Below are positions 1 to 7,530 of a stretch of 64,000 nt of DNA, in pieces (within the stretch, counting starts at the first letter, position 1; every line of letters begins with the position of its first letter). Under the pieces are notes generated by a model. The model worked only from the letters and a program-made list of their open reading frames with translations, searched no databases and was not told the origin of the DNA. The stretch is from Oceanospirillaceae bacterium (GTDB taxonomy: Bacteria > Pseudomonadota > Gammaproteobacteria > Pseudomonadales > Balneatricaceae). The stretch is from contig JABXIM010000107.1 in NCBI GenBank assembly GCA_013373085.1, positions 1 to 64,000 of the forward strand, written 5' to 3'. The position numbers and the translations under genes were made by a program.

Positions 1-407
1 GAGTCCGGTTCGCGCTGCAAGCCCCGAAGGGCGGGCCCTGAAGCATGCATCTGCTGTGTTGCAGCGCTTGAAAAGGACTACGGCCAAAGTGCCCTTCAGG
101 GTATTCCCTGCGCACTGCGTCGGAGTGCCGCACCACTTGCATCTGCACGCTTCAGGGCCCGCAGAGACCAAATGGGACTTGTTCGCAGGTTCCCTAAAGG
201 TTAGTAACCGCCGAAACGATAGCATATACAGCCCGAACGCCCGATTTTTAAGCTGCACGGACAGCCGTGCGGCTCGTTTTGCAAACCTCTGTTAGACCTT
301 TGTAGGGGGCCGCAGGCCGGCCTTCACCTTCAACCAGGATAACGCTTGACGCATAATAAAGAGGATCCGGGCCTGGAGGCCCGCTCCCGACTGCACAGGA
401 CCCCATA
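1..407. other. Non-coding leader region upstream of anr with an inverted-repeat element
   Basis: No gene is supported here. The stretch holds a perfect 13-bp inverted repeat, GCGGGCCCTGAAG at 31-43 and CTTCAGGGCCCGC at 150-162, whose arms continue imperfectly inwards; a further CTTCAGGG lies at 94-101. Directly after the right arm, 164-193 resembles a second site in front of arsC (19953-19982). Nearer to anr there is a possible -10 CATAAT at 352-357 with a weak -35 (TTCAAC, 329-334), and a short GC hairpin at 368-383 in what would be the anr leader. Confidence 0.5.
31..162. repeat. Inverted-repeat element, possible MITE/REP-like sequence
   Basis: Two perfect 13-bp arms (31-43 and 150-162) enclose 106 bases. 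The inner flanks of the arms also match partly (C.TGCA..TGC on both sides), so the imperfect repeat reaches nearly 28 bp. There is no reading frame of note inside. It may be a small non-autonomous repeat or a folded RNA; there is no transposase or clear target duplication to decide. Confidence 0.4.
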
Positions 408-1178
408 ATGGCCGACAGCAAAAACGAAGGAAAACTCCGAAGCCTGCAGCAGGCGCATTGCAGCAACTGCACCCTCAGTTCGCTCTGCCTGCCCGTCTCG
501 CTCAACATGACCGAGATCGATCGTCTGGACGATATCATCGACAAGAGCCGTCCGCTGAAGAAAGGTGAACACCTGTTCCGTCAGGGCCAGCCATTCACAT
601 CTCTTTACGCGTTGCGCGCGGGTACCATCAAAAGCTACTCCATCACCAACGAAGGCGAGGAGCAAATCACCGGTTTTTATTTCCCGGGCGAACTGGTAGG
701 GCTCAGCGGTGTCGATTCGGGGACCTATCCGGTGTCGGCCAAGGTGCTCGAAACCACCACCGTCTGCGAGATTCCCTTTACCCGTCTCGATGAGCTTGCC
801 GGTGAATTGCCGGAACTGCGCCGCCAGATCATGCGCACCATGAGCAAGGAGATTCGCGACGATCAGCAGATGATGCTGTTGCTGTCGAAAAAGACCGCCG
901 AAGAGCGAATCGCCACTTTCCTGCTCAAGCTTTCCCAGCGTTTCGAGGTCCGCGGTTACTCCAAGACCCGTTTCCGCCTGTCGATGTCACGCAACGAAAT
1001 CGGCAACTACCTCGGTCTGGCCGTCGAAACGGTCAGCCGGATATTCACGCGCTTCCAGAAAAGCGGCCTGATTCAGGTCGAGGGCAAGGAGGTCGAGGTG
1101 TTAGACCTGCCCGAGCTGTACCGCCTTTCCGGCGAATGCCCGGCACAGGACAGCGACCTCGAAGTCCGCAACGCCTGA
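408..1178 (+). CDS. anr: Anr/FNR-type oxygen-responsive transcription regulator
   Basis: A 256-residue CRP/FNR-family regulator that switches gene expression between aerobic and low-oxygen growth. The four cluster-binding cysteines of the FNR class are all present: Cys18, Cys21, Cys27 near the N-terminus (spacing C-x2-C-x5-C) and Cys120 in the sensory beta-roll, so an oxygen-labile [4Fe-4S] cluster is expected. A cyclic-nucleotide-fold domain (about 35-150), a long dimer helix (about 150-175) and a winged helix-turn-helix follow; the recognition helix carries E-T-V-S-R, the E-xx-SR signature that reads TTGAT half sites. Length matches FNR/Anr (about 245-250). The start at 408 is preceded by AGGA. 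Placement just before apt matches the Pseudomonas anr-apt order. The call as Anr/FNR is firm; the name anr rather than fnr is by synteny. Confidence 0.95.
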   Translation: MADSKNEGKLRSLQQAHCSNCTLSSLCLPVSLNMTEIDRLDDIIDKSRPLKKGEHLFRQGQPFTSLYALRAGTIKSYSITNEGEEQITGFYFPGELVGLSGVDSGTYPVSAKVLETTTVCEIPFTRLDELAGELPELRRQIMRTMSKEIRDDQQMMLLLSKKTAEERIATFLLKLSQRFEVRGYSKTRFRLSMSRNEIGNYLGLAVETVSRIFTRFQKSGLIQVEGKEVEVLDLPELYRLSGECPAQDSDLEVRNA

Positions 1179-1220
1179 CGCAGAGCAGGGGCTATGCGTG
1201 ACCTGTGGCGTGCAGTTTGA

Positions 1221-1241
1221 AACCCGTCGACAGACGGGTTT
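1221..1241 (+). terminator. Hairpin after anr, possible terminator
   Basis: AACCCGTC (1221-1228), a 4-base loop and GACGGGTT (1233-1240) form a perfect 8-bp stem about 42 bp after the anr stop. The U tract is poor (T only at 1239-1241), so efficient intrinsic termination is doubtful. Confidence 0.4.
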
Positions 1242-1249
1242 AGCACTGT

Positions 1250-1446
1250 CCCGCTTTGGTAGGTTGGGTGCAGTGGCGACGCCACGTAACCCAACACCCG
1301 CCGAGACCAACCGATCTGGAATACGATCGATATGGCGGGATTCGCGATGCCCCGCTTTTGTAGGTTGGGTGCAGTAGCGAAGCCACGTAACCCAACAACC
1401 CGTCATTCCGGCCGAGGCCAGTCAATCTGGAATACGATCGAATTGG
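1250..1446. repeat. Two direct copies of a palindromic dispersed repeat
   Basis: Copy 1 spans 1250-1300 and copy 2 spans 1351-1402. Each reads CCCGCTTT.GTAGGTTGGGT, then GCAGTGGCGACGCCAC-type core, then GTAACCCAAC, so each can fold on itself (GTTGGGT pairing with ACCCAAC, plus GTGGCG with CGCCAC in copy 1). Both are followed by a related tail containing CTGGAATACGATCGA (1305-1335, 1416-1446). The core resembles the widespread short 'GTTGGGTTACG' repeats found between genes of marine and soil gammaproteobacteria; this is from memory of such repeats, not a search. Confidence 0.7.
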
Positions 1447-1500
1447 ATGGCGAGAGGCCGCCCCTCGGGAATGCAGAAAACGCAGCAGCGGTTTTCTGCC

Positions 1501-1631
1501 GTACATCCTGTACATAAACCCTGCGCCCGTGCTTCGACCCCAATAGGCCTTGTTAGATACCGCAGTGCCGCCAATACCCGCCGCTCCTGCGCATCCCTGC
1601 GCCCGCGGCATACCGTACATCCTGTACATAA
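1501..1631. repeat. Direct repeat GTACATCCTGTACATAAA, two copies
   Basis: Identical 18-base copies lie at 1501-1518 and 1614-1631. Each contains GTAC(A)-CCT-GTAC, a partial palindrome. They flank about 95 bases rich in TGCGC motifs. Seen from the minus strand, the second copy lies directly after the terminator T-run at 1630-1637. Function unknown. Confidence 0.65.
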
Positions 1632-1665
1632 AAAAACCGCATTTCCCGTTGCCGGAAAATGCGGC
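1630..1665 (-). terminator. Rho-independent terminator on the minus strand
   Basis: Read on the minus strand, CCGCATTTTCC (1664-1654) and GGGAAATGCGG (1647-1637) form a stem closed by a short loop, followed at once by a run of seven T. This is a textbook intrinsic terminator, yet no minus-strand gene lies upstream of it; apt is on the plus strand. It may be part of the repeat cassette, or end an antisense or small RNA transcript. Confidence 0.6.
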
Positions 1666-1743
1666 GCAAGCTGCACAGTTGAAAGGCCATTTATGGCCGG
1701 TAACCCAACACCTGCATTAAAACCTGTGATAGCATCCCGCACA

Positions 1744-1757
1744 TTGAGCCAAATCAA
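1744..1757. promoter_or_regulatory. Candidate Anr/FNR box upstream of apt
   Basis: TTGAGCCAAATCAA matches the FNR/Anr consensus TTGAT-N4-ATCAA at 9 of 10 specified positions. It lies 34 bp before the apt start and about 570 bp after the anr gene. So close to the start codon, it could act as a repression site or serve a promoter that is not obvious. A chance match is possible, but its position in a promoter zone next to anr supports it. Confidence 0.5.
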
Positions 1758-1791
1758 TTAGTTTGCAGTTGCGCACCAAGGAGTCTGCCGA

Positions 1792-2334
1792 ATGTCATAC
1801 GACGAGTGCTACGTAAAGTCCGTAATCCGTACCATTCCCGACTGGCCCGAAAAGGGCGTCATGTTTCGTGACATCACGCCGATCTTCAAGGATCCCAAAG
1901 CATTGCGGATGGTGAGTGACGATTTTATTCAGCGCTATATCGGCACCGAGATCACCCATATCGCCAGTATCGACGCGCGCGGTTTTCTGATCAGCTCGAT
2001 CATGGCCTATCACCTCAACATTCCTCTGGTACTGGTGCGCAAGAAAGGCAAACTGCCGGGCGAAACCATCCACGCCGAGTACAGCCTCGAATACGGCACC
2101 GCCGCCGTTGAGATGCAGACCGACTCGGTAGGCCCCGGTGACAAGGTGCTGATATTCGACGACCTGATCGCGACAGGCGGCACCATTCTTGCTGCCAGCA
2201 CCCTGATCCAGCAGCTCGGCGCCAGCGTTTACGAAGCGGCCGCGCTGATCGACCTGCCGGACCTGGAGGGTTCCACCCGCATTCAGGACGCAGGCATTCC
2301 GGTGCATACCCTCCTCGCATACGAAGGGCTCTGA
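1792..2334 (+). CDS. apt: Adenine phosphoribosyltransferase
   Basis: A 180-residue type I phosphoribosyltransferase that makes AMP from adenine and PRPP in purine salvage (cytosol). The PRPP-binding signature VLIFDDLIATGGT lies at about residues 122-134. The DITPIFKDP segment near residue 30 and the FRD..P pattern are typical of Apt, as is the flexible-loop region around GKLPGETIHAEYSLEYG. Full length equals the usual 170-185 residues. The start is supported by AAGGAG at 1778-1783. It stands alone between repeat-rich spacer and rdgC; a possible Anr box lies just upstream. Confidence 0.95.
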   Translation: MSYDECYVKSVIRTIPDWPEKGVMFRDITPIFKDPKALRMVSDDFIQRYIGTEITHIASIDARGFLISSIMAYHLNIPLVLVRKKGKLPGETIHAEYSLEYGTAAVEMQTDSVGPGDKVLIFDDLIATGGTILAASTLIQQLGASVYEAAALIDLPDLEGSTRIQDAGIPVHTLLAYEGL

Positions 2335-2347
2335 TAGCCCTCTGTAC

Positions 2348-2373
2348 AGGGCCCCGCCACTGGCGGCGGCCCT
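2348..2373. terminator. GC hairpin after apt
   Basis: AGGGCCCCGCC (2348-2358) pairs with GGCGGCGGCCCT (2362-2373) around a 3-base loop, 14 bp after the apt stop. No T tract follows, so it may be a weak terminator or an mRNA 3'-end stabiliser. Confidence 0.35.
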
Positions 2374-2514
2374 GATGCGGCGCCAAAGCCCCGGTGGACG
2401 CGCACTTTCCACCAGCCTGTACCTCCCCTCCTGCGGTCGCTCGACAAGACCAGCCATGGCATTTCCCTGTCGAGGCGCTAGAATAGCGCCCTCACCAAGC
2501 CGGCAAAGAAGACT

Positions 2515-3426
2515 ATGTGGTTCAAAAATCTGATCTTTTATCGACTGACGGGCACTTTTGACAAGGACGCCCAGAGCCTGGAAACCGCGCTCGCTGAACA
2601 CCTGTTCCAGCCTTGCGGCAGTCAGGAGATCAGCCGTTACGGCTGGGTACCGCCTTGCAAGGCCCTCCCTGACCAACTGGTATACAGCTGCGCGGGATAC
2701 CTGCTGATCTGTGCCCAAAAGGAGGAAAAGATTCTCCCCGCAGGGGTGATTCGGGAAACCCTCGAAGAAAAGGTCGAGGAGATCGAACACCAGCAGGCAC
2801 GCAAGGTCTACCGCCGTGAGCGCAATCAGCTCAAGGACGAAATCATACTGGATCTGCTGCCACGAGCCTTCAGCCGCCGCCAGCAGACCTGGGCCCTGAT
2901 CGCGCCTCAGGCCGGCTGGGTTCTGGTCGATGCATCCAGCCACAAGCGTGCCGAGGAGCTGCTGAGCCAGTTACGCACCAGCATCGGCAGCCTGCCGGTG
3001 GTGCTGCCGGACGTCAAGCAATCGCCGTCCGCTGTCATGAGTCACTGGCTCGAACAGCAGGAGCCGTTGCCGGTGGCACTGCAACTTCTGGATGAGAGCG
3101 AGCTCAAGGACAATCTGGTCGAGGGTGGCGTGATCCGCATCAAGGGACAGGATCTCACCAGCAGCGAAATCGTTGCGCACCTCGAAGCCGGCAAGCGGGT
3201 GGCCAAGCTGGCGCTGGAATGGGACGAGAATCTGCGTTTTCTGCTGCATGAGGACCTGAGTATTCACCGCCTGAAACAGACAGATCAGTTCCGAGAGCAG
3301 CAGCAGGATGTTGCCGACGACGAACTGGCGCGCTTCGATGCCGATGTTGCCCAATTGGGACTCGAGCTCACCCGTCTGCTGCCGGACCTGTTGAACGCCT
3401 TCGGCGGGGAAAACACGCCGGTCTGA
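2515..3426 (+). CDS. rdgC: Recombination-associated protein RdgC
   Basis: A 303-residue RdgC, a ring-forming DNA-binding protein that coats duplex DNA and limits RecA activity. The N-terminal MWFKNLIFYRLT, the SRYGWVPP segment and the acidic/Gln-rich C-terminal half are characteristic, and length matches the family (about 303). A 7-bp inverted repeat GGCGCTA-GAA-TAGCGCC (2474-2490) with an embedded TAGAAT -10-like element precedes the gene by 25 bp; the spacing fits a short leader. Start ATG at 2515 follows AAAGAAGACT (weak ribosome site). Single-gene unit. Confidence 0.93.
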   Translation: MWFKNLIFYRLTGTFDKDAQSLETALAEHLFQPCGSQEISRYGWVPPCKALPDQLVYSCAGYLLICAQKEEKILPAGVIRETLEEKVEEIEHQQARKVYRRERNQLKDEIILDLLPRAFSRRQQTWALIAPQAGWVLVDASSHKRAEELLSQLRTSIGSLPVVLPDVKQSPSAVMSHWLEQQEPLPVALQLLDESELKDNLVEGGVIRIKGQDLTSSEIVAHLEAGKRVAKLALEWDENLRFLLHEDLSIHRLKQTDQFREQQQDVADDELARFDADVAQLGLELTRLLPDLLNAFGGENTPV

Positions 3427-3519
3427 CCGGAGATTGATCAGCGCTCGCAGGGTTACCGGCGCAGCTGCTGACATGAGCGGCCTGCCGAACGACCGATCGA
3501 CCGAGACAGAGGTTTCCAG

Positions 3520-4152
3520 ATGTACAGCGTCAAAGAAATGTTCTACACCCTGCAGGGGGAAGGCGCCCAGAGCGGCAGGCCTTCTGTGTTCTGCCGTTTT
3601 GCCGGGTGCAATCTCTGGTCCGGCCGCGAACAGGACCGCGAAAATGCCGTCTGTGACTTCTGCGACACCGATTTCGTCGGCACGGATGGCCAGAACGGCG
3701 GCAAATTCGCGACCCCCGAGGCGCTGGCCAGCGCCCTGTTCGCGCTATGGCCCGACCCCGACGCCGGCAGACCGTACCTGGTCTTTACCGGCGGCGAGCC
3801 AGCGCTGCAGCTGGACGGACCGCTGATCGACGCCTGTCACGAAATCGGCTTCGAAATTGCCGTTGAAACCAATGGCACCCGACCGCTTCCCGCTGGCATC
3901 GACTGGATTTGCGTCAGCCCCAAGGCGGGCTCCGAGCTGGTCGTCACCCGGGGCCAGGAGCTGAAGCTCGTGTATCCTCAGTTGCTGGCGCCGCCGGAGC
4001 GTTTCAAGGCGCTCGAATTCGAACACTTTTATCTGCAACCACTGGACAGCCCGCAAGGCGCCGGTTATCAGCAGCAGTGCGTCGATTACTGCCTGGCGCA
4101 CCCACAGTGGAGCCTGAGCCTGCAAACCCACAAGATTCTGGATATCGACTGA
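3520..4152 (+). CDS. queE: 7-carboxy-7-deazaguanine synthase (radical SAM)
   Basis: A 210-residue QueE, the radical-SAM enzyme that contracts 6-carboxy-tetrahydropterin to 7-carboxy-7-deazaguanine in queuosine (preQ0) biosynthesis. The cluster cysteines have the QueE-specific spacing C30-x14-C45-x2-C48 instead of the usual C-x3-C-x2-C. Other family marks are FYTLQGEG at residues 8-15, CDFCDTDF, and TGGEPALQ near residue 90, the glycine-rich SAM-binding strand. Length fits the longer-loop gammaproteobacterial type. No other queuosine genes are adjacent. The ATG follows a weak AGAGG site. Confidence 0.93.
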   Translation: MYSVKEMFYTLQGEGAQSGRPSVFCRFAGCNLWSGREQDRENAVCDFCDTDFVGTDGQNGGKFATPEALASALFALWPDPDAGRPYLVFTGGEPALQLDGPLIDACHEIGFEIAVETNGTRPLPAGIDWICVSPKAGSELVVTRGQELKLVYPQLLAPPERFKALEFEHFYLQPLDSPQGAGYQQQCVDYCLAHPQWSLSLQTHKILDID

Positions 4153-4539
4153 TATTGTGCCAGCTCTGGCAGGGCCTTTTACATCCGTACAAGGACGCAA
4201 AAAGCCCGTTGTTACAGGACTGATACATTATACCCACACCTACTGTGGATAAGCCTGTGGGCCAGCACCCAAAAGAGTGCCAGCACCCCCGCAATAACGT
4301 CGCATTCAACAAATTGCCTATTATTTAACCAGTTGTTTTATTTTATTAAATTTCAATAACTTACAACCATTTTTTCGAGCCGGAGTTGAAATGACGGCGC
4401 CTGTCGGGCGTTTTGGTTATGTAAACCAGCCGTTACAGTTCTGGTCTGTTGCACCGCCACATTGGGTTGGGGTACGAGCTTTCTAGCCCATCCGGATTCC
4501 GGACGGTAAAATCAGCGCACTCACAGAAACGGAATTGCC
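4153..4539. other. 387-bp spacer with an AT-rich block and a perfect DnaA-box sequence
   Basis: No gene is seen. The spacer carries TGTGGATAA at 4245-4253, the complement of the strict DnaA box TTATCCACA, and then a strongly AT-rich tract (about 4303-4372) unlike the GC-rich surroundings. The tract could hold the promoter of the CDF transporter gene at 4540. One DnaA box next to an AT-rich tract is not enough to call a replication origin, and the usual oriC genes (dnaA, rpmH, mnmG) are absent. Confidence 0.55.
4245..4253 (-). promoter_or_regulatory. Perfect consensus DnaA box (isolated)
   Basis: TGTGGATAA on the plus strand is TTATCCACA on the minus strand. It sits in a GTGG-rich patch (4236-4262), 50 bp before an AT-rich block. 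It may be a chance occurrence or a DnaA-responsive or DnaA-titrating site. Confidence 0.35.
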
Positions 4540-5694
4540 ATGCTTAGCGCCGAATACAGACAACGCGAGGCCCGCCGGGTCACCCTCATCGGCAGCGCAC
4601 TGGATGCCGTGCTCGGTATCGCCAAGATCATCTTCGGGATGCTGGCGCACTCACACGCACTGGTCGCGGACGGCATCCACTCGCTCTCCGACCTGGCCAC
4701 CGACTTCATGGTCATCCTTGTGCTGAAGCTTGCGCACAAGGAGCCGGACCAGGACCACCCCTACGGTCACGCCCGTTTCGAGACCCTCGGTACCGTCATG
4801 CTGGGCGGCCTGCTGATCGCGGTTGCCGGCGCCATGGCCTATGACAGTGTTTCGATCATGCTAAGCGGCCAGTTCCTCGCAACTCCTGGGTGGGCTGCAC
4901 TGGTGGTCGCCGCCGCCTCGATCATCAGCAAGGAATGGATCTACCGCTACACCCTGGCCGCAGGCAAGCGCCTCAAGTCAGACCTGATTATCGCCAATGC
5001 CTGGCACAGTCGCACGGACGCATTCTCATCAATCGTGGTGCTGATCGGCATCGCCGGGACCATGCTCGGGGCGTCCTGGCTGGACGCGCTGACGGCAGTG
5101 CTGGTGGCCCTGCTGGTAGCGAAGATCGGCTGGGATCTGTGCTGGAAGAGCGTCAAGGAGCTGGTGGACACGGCTTTGCCCGAGGACCAGGTCCGGGAAA
5201 TCGAGGACGCCGTACACGGCGTCGATGGCGTTATCAGCGTGCATAGCCTCAAGAGCCGTCTGATGGGGGGGCAGAGCTTGCTGGAAATGCATATCCAGGT
5301 CGACAGCCACCTGAGCGCGTCGGAGGGGCACTATATCGGCGACGCCGTGGTCCGGACCCTCAAACGTCGCTTCGACGATATCGATCAGATCATTTTTCAT
5401 ATCGATACCTACAACGACGACGAACAGCTGTTCTGCAGCACGCTGCCGACGCGGGTGGAGGTCGAGGAGACGCTGCAGCAGGCCATGAGCGCCATCGCCC
5501 CCGAACTGCGCTGGGAGGCACTTACGCTGCATTACGTCCATGCCCGTATCGAGCTCGAGGTGAAGATGGATAAGCTGACATTTAGCAGCTGCGGGCTCGC
5601 GGCCGGCGAGGTCCAGCGCAAACTGCGCGACACCCTGAGCGAGCGATACTGGTTCGGTAAGCTGGAGCTGTGGCAGGGCGTGGTCGATGGCTAA
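4540..5694 (+). CDS. Cation diffusion facilitator (FieF/MamM-like) with extended C-terminus
   Basis: A 384-residue inner-membrane metal/proton antiporter of the CDF family, likely exporting Zn, Fe, Mn or similar divalent ions. Six membrane segments fall at about residues 12-215. The two metal-site pairs of the family are visible: D44 with HSLSD in the second segment (DGIHSLSD) and HSRTD in the fifth (about residues 152-156). A cytosolic CTD with the usual DQIIFHIDTY ending closes near residue 292. About 90 further residues follow (LHYVHARIELEV...), longer than FieF (300). This tail has beta-alpha character and may be a second CTD-like unit. Its stop overlaps the next gene by 8 bp, so the two are probably co-transcribed. 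The metal specificity cannot be read. Confidence 0.85.
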   Translation: MLSAEYRQREARRVTLIGSALDAVLGIAKIIFGMLAHSHALVADGIHSLSDLATDFMVILVLKLAHKEPDQDHPYGHARFETLGTVMLGGLLIAVAGAMAYDSVSIMLSGQFLATPGWAALVVAAASIISKEWIYRYTLAAGKRLKSDLIIANAWHSRTDAFSSIVVLIGIAGTMLGASWLDALTAVLVALLVAKIGWDLCWKSVKELVDTALPEDQVREIEDAVHGVDGVISVHSLKSRLMGGQSLLEMHIQVDSHLSASEGHYIGDAVVRTLKRRFDDIDQIIFHIDTYNDDEQLFCSTLPTRVEVEETLQQAMSAIAPELRWEALTLHYVHARIELEVKMDKLTFSSCGLAAGEVQRKLRDTLSERYWFGKLELWQGVVDG

Positions 5695-6295
5695 GCTGTT
5701 CCAACGTCCTGCGGGAGCGCACCGCAGCGAAATTGAAATCAAGAACAGCCGCTTCATCACCCACATCGCCCCAACCCGGGGCGCAGCGGCTGCACGGGCC
5801 TTTATCGACGCCATCCGCAGCCAGCACCCCGACGCCAGCCACAACTGCTGGTGCTACGTCGCTGGCACACCGGGGGATTACAACCTCTGGAACAGCAGCG
5901 ACGACGGCGAGCCCAGGGGCACCGCGGGCAAGCCGATGCTCAATGTCCTGCAACACTCGGGACTTGGCGAAGCAACGGTCGTGGTTACGCGCTATTTCGG
6001 CGGCATCAAGCTCGGCGCCGGAGGACTGGTTCGGGCGTACAGTCTGGCAGTGCAGAGTGCTCTTGCGACGCTGCAAACCGAACAGGTGGTTCCGACCCGT
6101 GAGGTTCGCGTGCAGTCGCCACATACACTGACAGGTGCGCTGGAGCAGCTGCTACGCCAGCTGGACCTGGAGGTACGACACCGCCACTGGGGCGAGCGAC
6201 TTGAGCTTACGCTGGAACTCACTGATGAACAGGTGTCTGAGCTCCAGCAACGTCTCGCCCCCTACCCCGACGTCTCGCTTGAGACGGATCGCTAG
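5687..6295 (+). CDS. YigZ/IMPACT family protein
   Basis: A 202-residue protein of the YigZ/IMPACT (UPF0029) family. The N-terminal domain (about 15-125) carries the signature segment TRYFGGIKLGAGGLVRAY; the C-terminal part (about 140-200) fits the DUF1949 ferredoxin-like domain. E. coli YigZ is 204 residues. Eukaryotic IMPACT regulates Gcn2; the bacterial role is unclear. The start ATG lies inside the end of the CDF gene (8-bp overlap), indicating translational coupling. It converges on the L,D-transpeptidase gene with only 8 bp between stops. Confidence 0.9.
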   Translation: MAKLFQRPAGAHRSEIEIKNSRFITHIAPTRGAAAARAFIDAIRSQHPDASHNCWCYVAGTPGDYNLWNSSDDGEPRGTAGKPMLNVLQHSGLGEATVVVTRYFGGIKLGAGGLVRAYSLAVQSALATLQTEQVVPTREVRVQSPHTLTGALEQLLRQLDLEVRHRHWGERLELTLELTDEQVSELQQRLAPYPDVSLETDR

Positions 6296-6303
6296 AAGCC
6301 GCC

Positions 6304-7530
6304 TCAGGGCCCCGCCAGCTCGCCGGACTCCAGCTTCACGAATTCCTGCTGGTCCAGATCGTAGATATCATCGCGAAACTGCAAAGCCTGATTCTCGTCG
6401 AGCCATGCCGTCCAATACGTTGTGTAAACGGCCACCGGTGTCGGCAGACGGACAATTCTGTTGTCGCCGCTGGCGATAATATCCTCAAACAGCCAGGTAC
6501 CCTGAGCAGTCAAGCCCTGCTTGCCGAACAGCCTCCGGGCCAGCTCCCCCGGATATTCGAGCCGGATGCATCCGGAACTGAAATTGCGTACAGGGCGGTC
6601 GAACAGGTAGGCGTTCGGCGTGCCATGCATGTAAACCTGATAATCGTTGGGAAAATTGAACTTCATCTGCCCCAGCGGATTTTCCGGTCCGGGCGCCTGC
6701 CAGAATCGCTGCTGGGGCGCTGCTCCACGGTACAGACGGCTGAAATCGAGGTCCCACTGCGACAACACCCGCATCGAATTACCGTACCCCTCGACCAACT
6801 GCAGATGCTTGTGGTCCAGATATGCCGGCGACGCCTCGAGTTCCGGCACGATATCCCGATAGGCGATACCGCTTGGCACGTTCCAGTCGGGATTCAGCTC
6901 CAGCGAACGGATCTCGCTCGCCACAAGCGGAGTACGGGCCTTGAGCTTGCCAACGATCGCCCGCATCCGCAGCACTTCCCGCCCCTGTTCGAAATAGCGC
7001 ATCTCGTACGCCGGTATATTGACCTGGACATAGTGGCCGTCGGGTGACAGCTGCGCCTGAAAGCTCTGCCGCCGCTGGCGATTAAGTAGCAACTGGCGAT
7101 AGCGGGTCGAAGGCTTGACCTCCAAAGCGGCACGCGTACGCGGCCCCCAGACACCGTCCGGGTCGAGACCATGCCGCTTCTGGAAGCCGATCAGTGCCTG
7201 CTCCAGGTCATGGTCGAACAGATCCCCCTCCTGCCCCGGCTCGACGTACGCCAGGTCTCCCAGCAATATCAGGCGCTGACGGATATCGGTAACGGCCGGA
7301 TGCCGGTCACCGAGTCGCAACACCGGCGTGACAATGACCGCAGGCCAGTGGTAGGTATCGGCCAGTTGGCGGTAGAAATCGATCGCACTCTGGTAAGACG
7401 CGAAACGGGCTCCCTGAGAGTGCTGGTGACTGGCAGCGGCTGCTGAACCGCCAACAGTCTGAGCCTGCGCGGGCAAAGCAAGTATCGATGTCAGGAGCAG
7501 GCAGAGGCAGCTATGTGTGAATCGTTTCAC
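6304..7530 (-). CDS. L,D-transpeptidase (YcbB/LdtD type) with peptidoglycan-binding domain
   Basis: A 408-residue secreted cell-wall enzyme that would form 3-3 cross-links (or attach proteins) in peptidoglycan. It has a signal peptide (MKRFTHSCLCLLLTSILALP, cleavage near AQAQ), a peptidoglycan-binding helix bundle (about 85-140: RLILLGDL...GFQKRHGLDPDGVWGPRT) and a YkuD catalytic domain (about 165-345). The catalytic signature runs from MHGTPN (His near 301) to SSGCIRLE (Cys near 320). It lacks the long N-terminal scaffold of E. coli LdtD (615 residues), as many shorter homologues do. The start is GTG at 7530-7528 after GGGGAAGGG. The gene converges with the YigZ-family gene. Confidence 0.9.
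   Translation of the reverse strand: MKRFTHSCLCLLLTSILALPAQAQTVGGSAAAASHQHSQGARFASYQSAIDFYRQLADTYHWPAVIVTPVLRLGDRHPAVTDIRQRLILLGDLAYVEPGQEGDLFDHDLEQALIGFQKRHGLDPDGVWGPRTRAALEVKPSTRYRQLLLNRQRRQSFQAQLSPDGHYVQVNIPAYEMRYFEQGREVLRMRAIVGKLKARTPLVASEIRSLELNPDWNVPSGIAYRDIVPELEASPAYLDHKHLQLVEGYGNSMRVLSQWDLDFSRLYRGAAPQQRFWQAPGPENPLGQMKFNFPNDYQVYMHGTPNAYLFDRPVRNFSSGCIRLEYPGELARRLFGKQGLTAQGTWLFEDIIASGDNRIVRLPTPVAVYTTYWTAWLDENQALQFRDDIYDLDQQEFVKLESGELAGP

Larger units (their letters stand above)
1179..1791. other. 613-bp repeat-rich spacer between anr and apt
   Basis: No convincing gene. From left to right it holds a hairpin after anr (1221-1240), two copies of a palindromic TAGGTTGGGT repeat (1250-1300 and 1351-1402) each followed by a similar 31-base tail (1305-1335, 1416-1446), two copies of GTACATCCTGTACATAAA (1501-1518, 1614-1631), a minus-strand terminator (1630-1665) and a candidate Anr box before apt (1744-1757). 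Such repeat accumulation between two conserved genes suggests a tolerant insertion zone. Confidence 0.7.

Noticed and set aside
1250-1402. CRISPR-like repeats
   Set aside because: Only two copies, each self-complementary with similar tails; no array of regular spacers and no cas genes.
1795-2943. 382-codon minus-strand frame across apt and rdgC
   Set aside because: It spans two verified genes on the other strand and the spacer between them, and has no motif.
4153-4539. Possible replication origin
   Set aside because: Only one perfect DnaA box and one AT-rich tract are present, without dnaA, rpmH, mnmG or further boxes.
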